A program made the translations under genes and the position numbers. A DNA stretch of 64,000 nucleotides. Source: an uncultured Bacteroidota bacterium. Lineage in GTDB: Bacteria; Bacteroidota; Bacteroidia; UKL13-3. The stretch covers positions 1-64,000 of the forward strand of contig CAIVZR010000060.1 in the NCBI GenBank assembly GCA_903910445.1, written 5' to 3'. Below are positions 43,928 to 53,532 of the stretch, in pieces; positions within the stretch are counted from its first letter, which is position 1; each line of letters begins with the position of its first letter. The notes below the pieces were generated by a model that was not told where the DNA came from, searched no databases, and saw only the letters and a list, made by a program, of their open reading frames with translations.

Positions 43928-46900
43928 TTAGTTGAGGATAGTGAGTGTACCTTTTTTATAGTATACTCTATTATCCCATCCTGTATAGGTTACAATCCAG
44001 ATGAGGACCTCGTCGAAGGCTGTGCGATCTTTATAGTCGCCATTCCAGTCTTTCTTTTTATCGTCTGTTTCAAATACAATTTGTCCCCAGCGATTATACA
44101 CTTTCATATTATATTCTTTAACGAATACGGGCACAATGCCCCAGGTATCGTTGATGCCATCGTTATTGCTACTAAAGGCATTGGGCACCCATAGCAAAGG
44201 CGGCTGATAGAGGTATACTGTATTTGATTGTGAAGTAGCATTATAGGTCACTGCATTTTGATGTGCAATAACATAGTACCAGTAACCTCCCCAGTCGTAA
44301 TCTAAATTCTGATCTGAGTAAACTCTAACCAGGTCGGAGGTATTCGCTTCATTGGTAACAAACCTACGATCGTCGTATCGGAATAATTCATAGTGATTTA
44401 CTCCGTCTAACCAATCTTTATAGCTGGTCCAGTTCAAATCGTGCTGAAAAGGAACGGCATTGCCCTGCAGGATGATATTACATCCCTCATTGGCAAAATG
44501 ACTTATATGTCCGCAGTTATCGGTTACCTTAATATTATAACAATACTCGACATTTTGAACGTCAACATTTTCATCGATAAAGGTGGTATCGTTTCTGTCC
44601 GTAATTGTTTTATACAATACAAATGGTTTTACTTTACCAATTACTGCTTGCTTCCTATAAATCTGGTAAGAAGCAAAATCTTCTTCTTTTGATCTGAGCC
44701 AAACGACTTTTAAATTTTTATTATCCACCACCGTCACCGTATACATATAGGTTGAGTCGATTGGGATATTGTATTCACGCAGGCTGCATACATCATAGCT
44801 TGCAGGTCCAGGCTCATTACAAATATTGTATCCAATAATTTTGAAGCATATATTTTTTGTATCATAGTTGAATGCTGCGCTATCGTAGTATTCAGGAATA
44901 CCATTCACACGAAAAGTATCCACCACCTTGGTACCCAAATCAGTCGTCTTGTAGAGTAAATAATATTTAAAATATCTATCCACGGTGAACGAATCCCACT
45001 TAATTTTTACGGTATGATTGTTCACGAAAGTCATGCACATAACCTTGGGTGGCTTGGGAACTGTAGGAGGCAATACTTTAATTTTGATGGTTGCTGTATC
45101 ATTTTTAATTCCCGGGCAACCACCATCATGCACAAATACACGAATATAGAACGAATCATTTTTTTGATTGCAGTTGGCAAAGAATTTAAATTTAGCAAGA
45201 TTACTTCCAATCCCTTTTGCGATTTGTCCGCCAGAAATTGGCATCATTACCTTACCTGAAAGCGAAGTGGGTACCGAGAAGGAAGTGAACAATGAATCGT
45301 CGAAATCGGGATCAAAAGAGCGATAGCTAAAACTAAGTGTATCAAGAAAATTCACTGTATAAGAAGAATCTTCTACATCGGGGGCTCGATTTAAATTTTC
45401 AAAATCGATTTTAAACAACGCATTATTACAATTATACGATTTATTGGTTCGGCTCCAGGCGCCAGGGGTTGTAGGAAACTGACTCTTCATGCCACAACCA
45501 CCACATACCGATTGATAGATGATTCCTTCTTTATCGAACCGACTGGTACCTCCATCCACGTGCTCTTCAATTCCATCGCCTCCAAAATAGGTGGCAAAGA
45601 GCAATACATTAATATTTTTAGAGAACACTGCGATGTAGAAATCACTGCCATCTGTTACCTTTTGAAATGCATCGGGGGTGGTTGGCAATCCTTTTACATT
45701 ACCCCCTGGTCCTCCAAAATCACCTTGATTATCACTCCCTCCCCAGCCGCTAATAAATACATGGTTACATTTATCTACTAAGAAAGCCGACAAGGCCATT
45801 TTAACAGTTCGTCCGTTACCAAACGACATGCTTCGTTGTAATACTGTTAAATCGTTACTATATACCTGAATGAACTGGTTGGTATTTGGAATATTATAAA
45901 TCGTGGAGGGTATAATTGGGAACGACCCTTCTGTTTGGCCCGCCACATATACATTTCCGGCCGAATCGGTTTGCACAAAATAGGTTGCATCAAATTTAGG
46001 AGTTCCAACATATGTTGACCCAATAAGATTGCCATTGTTTCCATCCAATCTCAAAATATATCCATCAGCTCGTCCGCCAGTATAACTTGTTTTCGCACCG
46101 GTTACATTAAAGAACATGGCACTGCTATTGGTTCCGCCTACCACAAAAACATGATTATTCCGATCGATACAAAGCGCGTAAGAGGCATCATGAATATCAC
46201 CACCCACATAGGTACTCCATAAAATGGTGGAAAGATTAGCAGTTAATTTCACTACACAACCATCTTGCAAGCCACCACCAAATACAGGCTGAAATGCATT
46301 TACAATAGGGAATCCGGAACCTTGGCCTGATTCGGTGCAAGAAGCGAAGTACACATTATCATTTCCATCTACATTGATTTCACCCCGAAATAAATCTCCG
46401 TAATTATAGTAGATGGCACTGGGGTTATTGCCAAAGCCGTTGTCGATATTGCCATTCAAGCCATCGCGTTCTTTTCCTCCTATAAAAGTACTCGCTAATA
46501 GCTGGGTACCATCGGAACTAAATTTCACCACATAAATATCAGATTTACCATTGAGTGTATTATCAAAACCACCCGTTGTCATTGGGAAGTTGGTGCTCCA
46601 GGTGGTTCCTAAAATGAGTAAATCGCCTTTGCTATTTACCACCATACTATGAGGTTGTTCGTTATGATTGCCTCCGAGGTAAGTACAAAACAAGAGTTGC
46701 TTACCATCGGAACTATACTTTAGAATTCCAGCATCGCGGGCTAATTCACCCACCAATCCATTCACATCAATTCCATTTTTAAATGTGGTTTGGTATGCAC
46801 CAAAAGTAATCGGAAAACCAAAATCATAAACGGTTCCTCCGCTGTAACCATTGCCCGAATTATCGTAGGTGCCGGTGAATCCCCAGTTATCGGCGGTACT

Positions 46901-47623
46901 CCCTGAAAAGGTACTAAACACCACTTTGGGATCGATAATTAAGGTTTTGTTTTTATTGTATTCAGATACACTAAATCCAAGGGTATTATTGCGAAGTATA
47001 AATTTGCAGGCAATGGTGGCTTTATCCTGAAGCGTAATGGGAGCTTGCTCTACCATGGTTCCCAGGGAAGTAGGAATATTCAAATTTCCGCCTTTCAAAT
47101 TTAATCCTTCAATACCTTCATAACGCAATTTAATGAGGCTGATATCGGCACCTGGGCGTGCGATGAAATTGTATTTTAAAAATTGTCCCTGAGTACTAAA
47201 TATTTCCAAATCGATATTTGGATATACATTATGTAAGGTAATTTTATGAGCGCCATATACCCTGGAAGCCCAGCGTGCGGGGTCGTTACCGAGGAAATAG
47301 TTATAATATTCAGAAGTAGGTTGTTCGGTAGATGTGGTCGATTGATCACTGCTTCCATCAAACCATACCTTGAATGCATGGCATTGAATTTTTATTGTTG
47401 GATCGTAGGTATCATGATATTTTTTAAAGGCTTCCGATTCGTAGAGAGAATAGGTTAAACCGTTGCGTTCAACGAAGATGACCCCACCTGGAATTTGTGC
47501 TTTGAATAAAATATTGGATTCGAACTGACCTTTATTGGGCATAAAGGTAATTTCCTGGGCAGCCGATTGCATCCAAAAAAGTAGGATTGCAATAAAGGAA
47601 ATGCGTTGCGCGGCTGTTATCAT
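43928..47623 (-). CDS. SBBP beta-propeller protein with T9SS type B domain
   Basis: 1231 residues from ATG 47623. The N-terminal hydrophobic signal (ISFIAILLFWMQSAAQ) is followed by a DUF7948-like domain (about 25-245; FMPNKGQFESNILFKAQIP, FVERNGLTYSL), then SBBP-type propeller repeats (about 250-690) of the form CTYLGGxxxE, SKGDLLILGTTWSTNFP, DIYVVKFSSDGTQLLASTFIGG. Then come Fn3-like modules and a type B sorting domain (about 1141-1231): LLWVPNAFSSNNDGINDTW, VYNRWGQIVFETDD and DWNGDYK. It is a T9SS-secreted surface protein, likely an adhesin; no PorP/SprF partner lies nearby. The earlier TTG start is rejected because it overlaps the -7 box. Confidence 0.9.
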   Translation of the reverse strand: MITAAQRISFIAILLFWMQSAAQEITFMPNKGQFESNILFKAQIPGGVIFVERNGLTYSLYESEAFKKYHDTYDPTIKIQCHAFKVWFDGSSDQSTTSTEQPTSEYYNYFLGNDPARWASRVYGAHKITLHNVYPNIDLEIFSTQGQFLKYNFIARPGADISLIKLRYEGIEGLNLKGGNLNIPTSLGTMVEQAPITLQDKATIACKFILRNNTLGFSVSEYNKNKTLIIDPKVVFSTFSGSTADNWGFTGTYDNSGNGYSGGTVYDFGFPITFGAYQTTFKNGIDVNGLVGELARDAGILKYSSDGKQLLFCTYLGGNHNEQPHSMVVNSKGDLLILGTTWSTNFPMTTGGFDNTLNGKSDIYVVKFSSDGTQLLASTFIGGKERDGLNGNIDNGFGNNPSAIYYNYGDLFRGEINVDGNDNVYFASCTESGQGSGFPIVNAFQPVFGGGLQDGCVVKLTANLSTILWSTYVGGDIHDASYALCIDRNNHVFVVGGTNSSAMFFNVTGAKTSYTGGRADGYILRLDGNNGNLIGSTYVGTPKFDATYFVQTDSAGNVYVAGQTEGSFPIIPSTIYNIPNTNQFIQVYSNDLTVLQRSMSFGNGRTVKMALSAFLVDKCNHVFISGWGGSDNQGDFGGPGGNVKGLPTTPDAFQKVTDGSDFYIAVFSKNINVLLFATYFGGDGIEEHVDGGTSRFDKEGIIYQSVCGGCGMKSQFPTTPGAWSRTNKSYNCNNALFKIDFENLNRAPDVEDSSYTVNFLDTLSFSYRSFDPDFDDSLFTSFSVPTSLSGKVMMPISGGQIAKGIGSNLAKFKFFANCNQKNDSFYIRVFVHDGGCPGIKNDTATIKIKVLPPTVPKPPKVMCMTFVNNHTVKIKWDSFTVDRYFKYYLLYKTTDLGTKVVDTFRVNGIPEYYDSAAFNYDTKNICFKIIGYNICNEPGPASYDVCSLREYNIPIDSTYMYTVTVVDNKNLKVVWLRSKEEDFASYQIYRKQAVIGKVKPFVLYKTITDRNDTTFIDENVDVQNVEYCYNIKVTDNCGHISHFANEGCNIILQGNAVPFQHDLNWTSYKDWLDGVNHYELFRYDDRRFVTNEANTSDLVRVYSDQNLDYDWGGYWYYVIAHQNAVTYNATSQSNTVYLYQPPLLWVPNAFSSNNDGINDTWGIVPVFVKEYNMKVYNRWGQIVFETDDKKKDWNGDYKDRTAFDEVLIWIVTYTGWDNRVYYKKGTLTILN

Positions 47624-47635
47624 TGTTCGATTATT

Positions 47636-47643
47636 CAAATGTA
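47636..47643 (-). promoter_or_regulatory. -7 box TACATTTG of the SBBP/type B gene
   Basis: Minus-strand TACATTTG matches TAnnTTTG; the ATG follows after 12 nt. Confidence 0.6.
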
Positions 47644-47764
47644 AGGAATATTGGGTATTATTCTAACTATATAGACGAAGAATTTACACAAAAGGTTGCC
47701 ATACAGTCAAATCCTTTATTTAAGGGTATTGGCGGCAAACTTTACTATTGAAAAATCGAAAGAA

Positions 47765-48478
47765 TTAGAAGTTTGGCGAGATGGTGTATTTCAGGTAGAA
47801 ATCCTTGATTACCGTCACCGCAGCATCGGCAGTATCAACAATATGAACCAGACTTAAATCACCTGCATTAATATTGTTTTCTTGCTCGAGCATCACTTCT
47901 TTAATCCATTTGAATAAACCTTCCCAATATTTTGTACCGATGAGTACGATAGGAAATTCAGCAATCTTCTCGGTTTGAATCAAGGTAAGTGCTTCAAACA
48001 ATTCATCGAGGGTACCGAAGCCACCTGGCAATACAATGAAGCCTTGGGCGTAACGCATGAACATTACTTTTCGAACGAAGAAATAATCGAAGGAAATGAG
48101 TTTATCCTGATCGATATATGGATTATGATTTTGTTCGAAGGGCAAATTGATATTGAGCCCCACCGAAGTTCCACCATTTTCTTTTGCTCCTCTATTACCT
48201 GCCTCCATGATTCCGGGTCCACCTCCAGTGATGACACCAAAACCAGCAGCAGAAAGCAATTTGGCAGCCTCTACAGCAATCTTGTAATATTCATTATCGG
48301 AGGAAGTACGAGCACTTCCAAAGATGGAAACACAAGGACCGAGGCGTCGCATGGTTTCGAAACCATCGACGAACTCACTCATAATTTTAAATACGCTCCA
48401 TGAATCAGAAAATTTACTTTCTCTCCAATTTCGTTTTTGTAATGCACGCTTTATACGTTTCTCATTTTTCTCTGGCAT
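47765..48478 (-). CDS. LOG-family (TIGR00730) Rossmann-fold protein
   Basis: 237 residues. It has the two LOG hallmarks: GGGPGIMEAGNRGA (85-98) and PGGFGTLDE (151-159). Family members hydrolyse nucleoside monophosphates to ribose phosphate and base, as in LOG cytokinin activation or nucleotide salvage. The N-terminal ~45 residues are a Lys/Arg-rich helical extension. Cytoplasmic. The 126-bp stretch between it and the SBBP gene holds only that gene's promoter. Confidence 0.9.
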   Translation of the reverse strand: MPEKNEKRIKRALQKRNWRESKFSDSWSVFKIMSEFVDGFETMRRLGPCVSIFGSARTSSDNEYYKIAVEAAKLLSAAGFGVITGGGPGIMEAGNRGAKENGGTSVGLNINLPFEQNHNPYIDQDKLISFDYFFVRKVMFMRYAQGFIVLPGGFGTLDELFEALTLIQTEKIAEFPIVLIGTKYWEGLFKWIKEVMLEQENNINAGDLSLVHIVDTADAAVTVIKDFYLKYTISPNF

Positions 48479-48552
48479 AATATTAGCTTTAATCGTAAAA
48501 ATTCAAAAGTGAATAATTTTAATGGGAAAATGAAATTTATATTATGCACGCA

Positions 48553-48584
48553 CATAAAAAAACCCGAAGGGTTACTTCGGGTTT
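48553..48584 (-). terminator. Terminator of the Calx-beta gene
   Basis: Perfect 10-bp stem AAACCCGAAG/CTTCGGGTTT (48560-48584) around GGTTA; on the minus strand a run of T follows. It is 17 bp after the stop of the Calx-beta gene. Confidence 0.9.
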
Positions 48585-48601
48585 ATAAAAATTCATTTTA
48601 A

Positions 48602-51600
48602 TTATTCAATAGTCACCTTGGTATTAAACACCCCTTCAGCATTGGTAATTTGAAGAGTATAAAATCCTTTCGCGATATGTTCTGTATTAATGGTATTTCC
48701 TTTTCCTTCGGCAACCAATTTTCCTTGTGCATCAATCAAACGAATTTGATCGATGTCTATGTCGCACTGAATATGAAAACATGAGCTACCTGGATTTGGA
48801 TACACTCTAAATTTATTTATAGGTAAAGAATGATTAATTCCATTTCCAACGCCATCGTTATAACGAATTACTAAAGTATGAACAAACGGAGTAGCAGTAA
48901 CCGCGCTATTGCTAGGGCCAAGTATACTTAGATTCACTGTCTCATCAATCTCTGGCGCCGTATCATCAATTACCAATACACCCACCTTTTGTTTACTACT
49001 TATTGCAAATCCACCAGGATAAGAAACAGTAACCGAGGTGAAATTAAAATCTTGTCCGAACGTAGCTGAGCCCCCTGTAAATGCTACGGTTGCGGAGGTT
49101 GCTGTACGAGGCACCCATTGCAAATTCACTTCAATTGAATCGAGACCAACACTTTCAGCGACTGTATCGGAAGCAGTGACAAACGAAAATTTAGGATAGA
49201 CTGTTTGATAATTTTGCAAACTTAATGGCACCAAAAAGTAAAGTGAATCCCAGCTTATCGTAGCATCATTTTGAGCAAGAATACCTGTTAGGTGAAACCA
49301 GTAAGGTGTTGGTTGCGTACTATCAATATCTGTTTGTCGATAGATTTGAGTCTGGAAATTTTTCCCATTTTGATCAACGACTGTAACAACGGCATTGGCT
49401 GCACCAGTTGGCCATTGAACGGTATTTAACAAGTGGCAATATTGCAATGTAACATAGTTGCCTTCATTGGTTTCTGAGTAACTTGTTATTACTGTTGGAT
49501 TGATATAACTACCTGTACCTACTTTATAAACGGTATCTAGATTAGTGAATTGCAATTGACCGTTGGTTTGCTGAATACTTCCCTGGACTACAATGCTATC
49601 TTTATCTTGTGGGTTGTAGCCTGCGAAGAGTCCATTGACTCTCAATACTTGAATACCCCCAGTACGGTCATTCATAAAAAACTGGTATCCGTTGGGTCTA
49701 ATATTAGGACCATAAACAACGCCATGTAATTCGCATTTCACGCCAGTACTATCGGCCACACCCAAGCCATCATTTTTATTTATTTGAGAGATGGTATAAT
49801 ATACTAAATCATTATCGGTGATATCAATTGAATCATATTCGTTAATAAAAGTAACGCTATTTGTTGGATTGGTTAATCGAAGTACAATGGACTCTAATCC
49901 TTCTACTAAATTATCATCTGTTATAGGAAAAGTAAACGATTGAGTTCCTGCAGTATTGGCAGCGAAAGTGAGGGTATTTGAAGCGAGTGTATAATCGAGT
50001 CCGCTGGTAGCATTGCCCCCAAAAGCCGAAACATCAATACTTGTCGGAGTAATTGTTGGATTCGTAAGTTGTACTTTAACTGTAACAGTTCCTACATTTT
50101 CTTTTACGGTTATAAATGTAGGTTTTACAAATGATAGTAAAGGAACAATATCATCATTCTTAATGGTATAGGTAAAAGTACTTGTCCCAAGCATGGCGCC
50201 ATTTGTTGCCGATGATAAAGTAAAGATGATGGTTTCATCTGCTTCAAGAATTGCATCATTGATAATTGTTAAAGGCACTTGAATTGGAGATGAAGAACTT
50301 CCAGGGAAGGTGAGTGTTTGATTAGAAAAGGTGAAATCGGTACCCAAGGTGGCGGTACCACCAGTAACAGCAATATTTACAGCGGTTGCCGTTGATTTTG
50401 GGAATTGAATATTCACTGGAATATTTACTGAAGTATTGTTCTCATAACCATTCGCTGTTGCAGATGCAAAAGTGATATAAGGAACATCATCATCAACAAT
50501 AGTTATAGAATCGTATGCTGGTGATCCTGCACCTGAACCATTGGTAAAATTATTCATTCCCAATACCAGTGACTCAGGTGATTCGGCAATGGCATCATTC
50601 ACTAAATTAATTGTAATTGATTGTGTTGCCGTTGTATTAGCAGGGAATGTAATCGTTTGAGTAGTATGGGTATAATCGTTGGTTGCAGTAGCGGTTCCTC
50701 CTTTAATAATAATATCTACAGAGGTTGCATTGGCACTAGGAAATTTCAGTCCCACACCAATTGTTACAGTGCCTGCATTTTCAGTTGTGCTTGTCTGTGC
50801 ATTGGTGAAAAATAATTTCGGAGGCACATTAATAAGGGGCGCATCATCCGTTGCAATGGATAGTGCTGCAAGGCCTGAAGAAGCGTTGATCGTATTCACT
50901 GAACCAATATCCCAAACTCCGTCAGCATCTGTATTTGCCCAGGCAATAGTACCATCTGTAAGTTTGCAACGTTCGATTCGTAATAACCCAGCAGGCAATT
51001 TATTAGGGATAAAAGATCCCCATGCAGCATTGATGGTATCGACATTATTTCTGTAATAATTGGGATAGGATGTGGCATTAGGAGACCCACCAGCACCTGT
51101 TCCTGATTTAAAATTCAATCCATCGGTTTCAATAAAAGTACCACTTAATGGTCGGCCATTGCCTGCAGTATTATCATACAAATACACTAAGTCTTTCGAA
51201 GGAGCCAAGCTGGTGCTATATACCCCTGTTGCGTTATTAGTTCCAACATCAAGTTTAATATTTAAGATGGAATCGGTAACTGTTGCTACAACACCACCTC
51301 CAGGTCCACCACCAGCATTGGGTTGCAGGAATATCCGTGCATGAATATAATTCCCTTCGGTAAAACGTGCAGTGCCTCCACGAGTCGGCTCAAAAGCGAA
51401 CCATCCAGTTGCATCACCTGTTGCATTTGAACGAATGGTATCATAAGAACCAGCGACAAAAAAGCTAGGATTAGTAACATAAGTATAATTCCCATTTTGT
51501 TTTATAAAAATGGCAGCGCCACCACCTGCATTGGCAGCATCAACGGTTAAGTTAGCAGCACGAGCATAAAAGCGATACAATGTATTCGCGGTAAGTCCAG

Positions 51601-51751
51601 AAACCTTTGCTCGAAATACATAGGGCAACCTGCCTCCAGTGGTGGTATCGGTGCTGTATTGCGGATAAATAAGAGGTGTGGCGGTAACTTGAGCCATGGA
51701 ATTCATGGTCATCAAACACAACAATAAAACAAGAGTGTAAAAATTCTTCAT
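48602..51751 (-). CDS. Calx-beta-repeat secreted protein with T9SS type A domain
   Basis: 1049 residues from ATG 51751, chosen because MKNFYTLVLLLCLMTMNSMAQ is a clean signal peptide (the longer frame begins with TTG). A unique N-terminal domain (about 22-300) is followed by three Calx-beta domains (about 312-640), an OB-fold-like region (about 645-840; LHGVVYGPNIRPNGYQFFMND) and a fourth Calx-beta domain (about 850-960). Calx-beta units end in acidic DDD/NDD calcium-binding-like loops. The final ~70 residues, FRVYPNPGSSCFHIQ to NTKVTIE, are a type A sorting domain. It is the last gene of the DUF1800/DUF1501 block but is separated from it by a terminator. Function unknown; calcium-stabilised surface adhesion is plausible. 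Confidence 0.88.
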   Translation of the reverse strand: MKNFYTLVLLLCLMTMNSMAQVTATPLIYPQYSTDTTTGGRLPYVFRAKVSGLTANTLYRFYARAANLTVDAANAGGGAAIFIKQNGNYTYVTNPSFFVAGSYDTIRSNATGDATGWFAFEPTRGGTARFTEGNYIHARIFLQPNAGGGPGGGVVATVTDSILNIKLDVGTNNATGVYSTSLAPSKDLVYLYDNTAGNGRPLSGTFIETDGLNFKSGTGAGGSPNATSYPNYYRNNVDTINAAWGSFIPNKLPAGLLRIERCKLTDGTIAWANTDADGVWDIGSVNTINASSGLAALSIATDDAPLINVPPKLFFTNAQTSTTENAGTVTIGVGLKFPSANATSVDIIIKGGTATATNDYTHTTQTITFPANTTATQSITINLVNDAIAESPESLVLGMNNFTNGSGAGSPAYDSITIVDDDVPYITFASATANGYENNTSVNIPVNIQFPKSTATAVNIAVTGGTATLGTDFTFSNQTLTFPGSSSSPIQVPLTIINDAILEADETIIFTLSSATNGAMLGTSTFTYTIKNDDIVPLLSFVKPTFITVKENVGTVTVKVQLTNPTITPTSIDVSAFGGNATSGLDYTLASNTLTFAANTAGTQSFTFPITDDNLVEGLESIVLRLTNPTNSVTFINEYDSIDITDNDLVYYTISQINKNDGLGVADSTGVKCELHGVVYGPNIRPNGYQFFMNDRTGGIQVLRVNGLFAGYNPQDKDSIVVQGSIQQTNGQLQFTNLDTVYKVGTGSYINPTVITSYSETNEGNYVTLQYCHLLNTVQWPTGAANAVVTVVDQNGKNFQTQIYRQTDIDSTQPTPYWFHLTGILAQNDATISWDSLYFLVPLSLQNYQTVYPKFSFVTASDTVAESVGLDSIEVNLQWVPRTATSATVAFTGGSATFGQDFNFTSVTVSYPGGFAISSKQKVGVLVIDDTAPEIDETVNLSILGPSNSAVTATPFVHTLVIRYNDGVGNGINHSLPINKFRVYPNPGSSCFHIQCDIDIDQIRLIDAQGKLVAEGKGNTINTEHIAKGFYTLQITNAEGVFNTKVTIE

Positions 51752-51833
51752 ATAGGGAAATGTACTAAATAGTATATGGGTCGAAGATATAAAAAATGGT
51801 TGCAATTTGACCTTGTATTAACATTACATTCAC

Positions 51834-51868
51834 AAAAAAAGGGCTGAAGAATCAACTTCACCCCTTTT
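51834..51868 (-). terminator. Terminator of the DUF1501 gene
   Basis: Stem AAAAGGG-TGAAG paired with CTTCA-CCCTTTT with one mismatch, loop of six, then seven T on the minus strand, 18 bp after the DUF1501 stop. Confidence 0.85.
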
Positions 51869-51886
51869 ATAATAATATCCAATTTA

Positions 51887-53479
51887 TTAACGAACGATCG
51901 ACATATTGCGAACTTGCTGATTAAATCCATTTTGCAAGCGCGCATAATAATTTCCAGGAGCCAAGCCAGTCGCATCAAACCAGGCAGTATAGGTTCCGGC
52001 TTCGTATTCACGATTTACCAAAGTGGTAATTTCTCTTCCCATCATATCGAATATTTGAACCATAGTATGTCCGCCTTCTGTAGTAAACGTGATGGTGGTG
52101 CTCGATACAAATGGATTCGGATAGTTAGAGATGAGATTGATACCCGCCTTTTGATTGGCCTCATGTATACCAGTAGGCATGCAGGATGCACTGCTTTGAA
52201 TCAATCCTAAATCCTGGAAGTTTTTCAACATGATGGTATTTAGGTCGGAAGGTTTCACACATAACCAGTGTGATAATATGGTTGAGTAAACCGATCGGAA
52301 ATCGTATTGCATCGGCACATTATCATTAACCGAAACAGTCCCTGCAATTGTTGGGTTATTACCCACTATTTTTCCTCCATCAACTTTATTTCCAAACACA
52401 AAAAGCGGTGCAGCCGATCCGTGGTCGGTACCACCCGATGCATTTGATTTGATACGACGACCAAATTCAGAGAAGGTCATTCCCACCACACGATCACCAA
52501 CACCTAGGTTCTGACAATCGTCGGTAAATGCTTTGATGGCATCACTGAGTTGAAGCATCAAGTTAGCATGTGCTCCTTTGGTGAAATCGGTTGCATCCAC
52601 TTGTGCCGAGTGCGTATCGAAACCGCCGATACTAACTAAATACATGCGGGTTTTTAATCCCCCTTTGATGAGTTGTGCTACAATTTTTAATTGATCGGCC
52701 AAGCGATTATTCGCAGGATAGGTAAGTTGCCCAGTTACACTTTGTGCAGCTGTTTTAATAACACTAAGATATGCTTGTGTTTGTTTGGCTACGGTACGTA
52801 CATAAGATAATTCTTTACCCCAAGGCTTTGATAAATCTGCCGTATCCTGCACATTATTTACAATATTGTAAAATGAATTGGGATTGCTAATAGCCATTCC
52901 CATACTCACTGCAGGGCCCATGAATGCTGGAGAAACCGATGATCCAATTTGAATTGCCAATGGATCGGGCATGGTAGCATTGGGATAACCTGAAGGGAAG
53001 TTAGGATATTCCGTTCCCAAATAACGGCCCATCCAACCGGTATTTAACGATTGGTTAGAATCGGAGGCAGAGGTCCAGATATCGGTGGCTCGAAAGTGAG
53101 AGAAGCTTGGAGATGGATAACTTACCCCTTGAACAATTTTCACTTTCCCATTATTATACATGGATTGTAAACCCGTCATGGAAGGGTGCAAACCAGTGGC
53201 TGTAGTGCCTGTAAGCGATAACACTTTATTGGAAGGTATTAAAATATTGCTACGCGCATTGGCCAGGTTACCGTATTGATCCAGTGGAATCACCATATTC
53301 AATCCATCATTTCCTCCGCTTAGTTGAATCATTACCACCACATGATCGGTATTGGCAGTAGCGGCAGTAAGTGCATCTAAAAAAGGTGAAGCACCAAACG
53401 CTTTTACTGTATAACCATTTAATAATGCAGGGGCGGCAATTACCGGAGCTGCGTTGCGTATAAAATCTCTACGTTTCAT
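51887..53479 (-). CDS. DUF1501 protein with Tat-like signal and T9SS type A domain
   Basis: 530 residues. The N-terminus MKRRDFIRNAAPVIAAPALL is a twin-arginine-type signal (RRDFIR plus a weakly hydrophobic stretch). The DUF1501 domain (about 40-440) belongs to the alkaline-phosphatase/sulfatase-like superfamily and shows VVVMIQLSGGNDGLNMVIP, SFSHFRATDIWTS, IGGFDTHSAQ and FSEFGRRIKSN with GGTDHGSAAPLF, which carry candidate metal ligands. The last ~75 residues (NLISNYPNPFVSSTTITF to VRNMSIVR) are a type A sorting domain. It lies 53 bp behind a DUF1800 gene; DUF1501 and DUF1800 genes are frequent neighbours in several phyla but have no established function. Confidence 0.88.
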   Translation of the reverse strand: MKRRDFIRNAAPVIAAPALLNGYTVKAFGASPFLDALTAATANTDHVVVMIQLSGGNDGLNMVIPLDQYGNLANARSNILIPSNKVLSLTGTTATGLHPSMTGLQSMYNNGKVKIVQGVSYPSPSFSHFRATDIWTSASDSNQSLNTGWMGRYLGTEYPNFPSGYPNATMPDPLAIQIGSSVSPAFMGPAVSMGMAISNPNSFYNIVNNVQDTADLSKPWGKELSYVRTVAKQTQAYLSVIKTAAQSVTGQLTYPANNRLADQLKIVAQLIKGGLKTRMYLVSIGGFDTHSAQVDATDFTKGAHANLMLQLSDAIKAFTDDCQNLGVGDRVVGMTFSEFGRRIKSNASGGTDHGSAAPLFVFGNKVDGGKIVGNNPTIAGTVSVNDNVPMQYDFRSVYSTILSHWLCVKPSDLNTIMLKNFQDLGLIQSSASCMPTGIHEANQKAGINLISNYPNPFVSSTTITFTTEGGHTMVQIFDMMGREITTLVNREYEAGTYTAWFDATGLAPGNYYARLQNGFNQQVRNMSIVR

Positions 53480-53532
53480 GATAGATAGAATTTTTTGAGT
53501 TGTTAGTTGATTAGGGTGTTTGGGTAATTAAG

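Noticed and set aside
51751-51805. Longer N-terminus of the Calx-beta protein
   Set aside because: It would start at TTG and bury the signal peptide 18 residues inside the protein.
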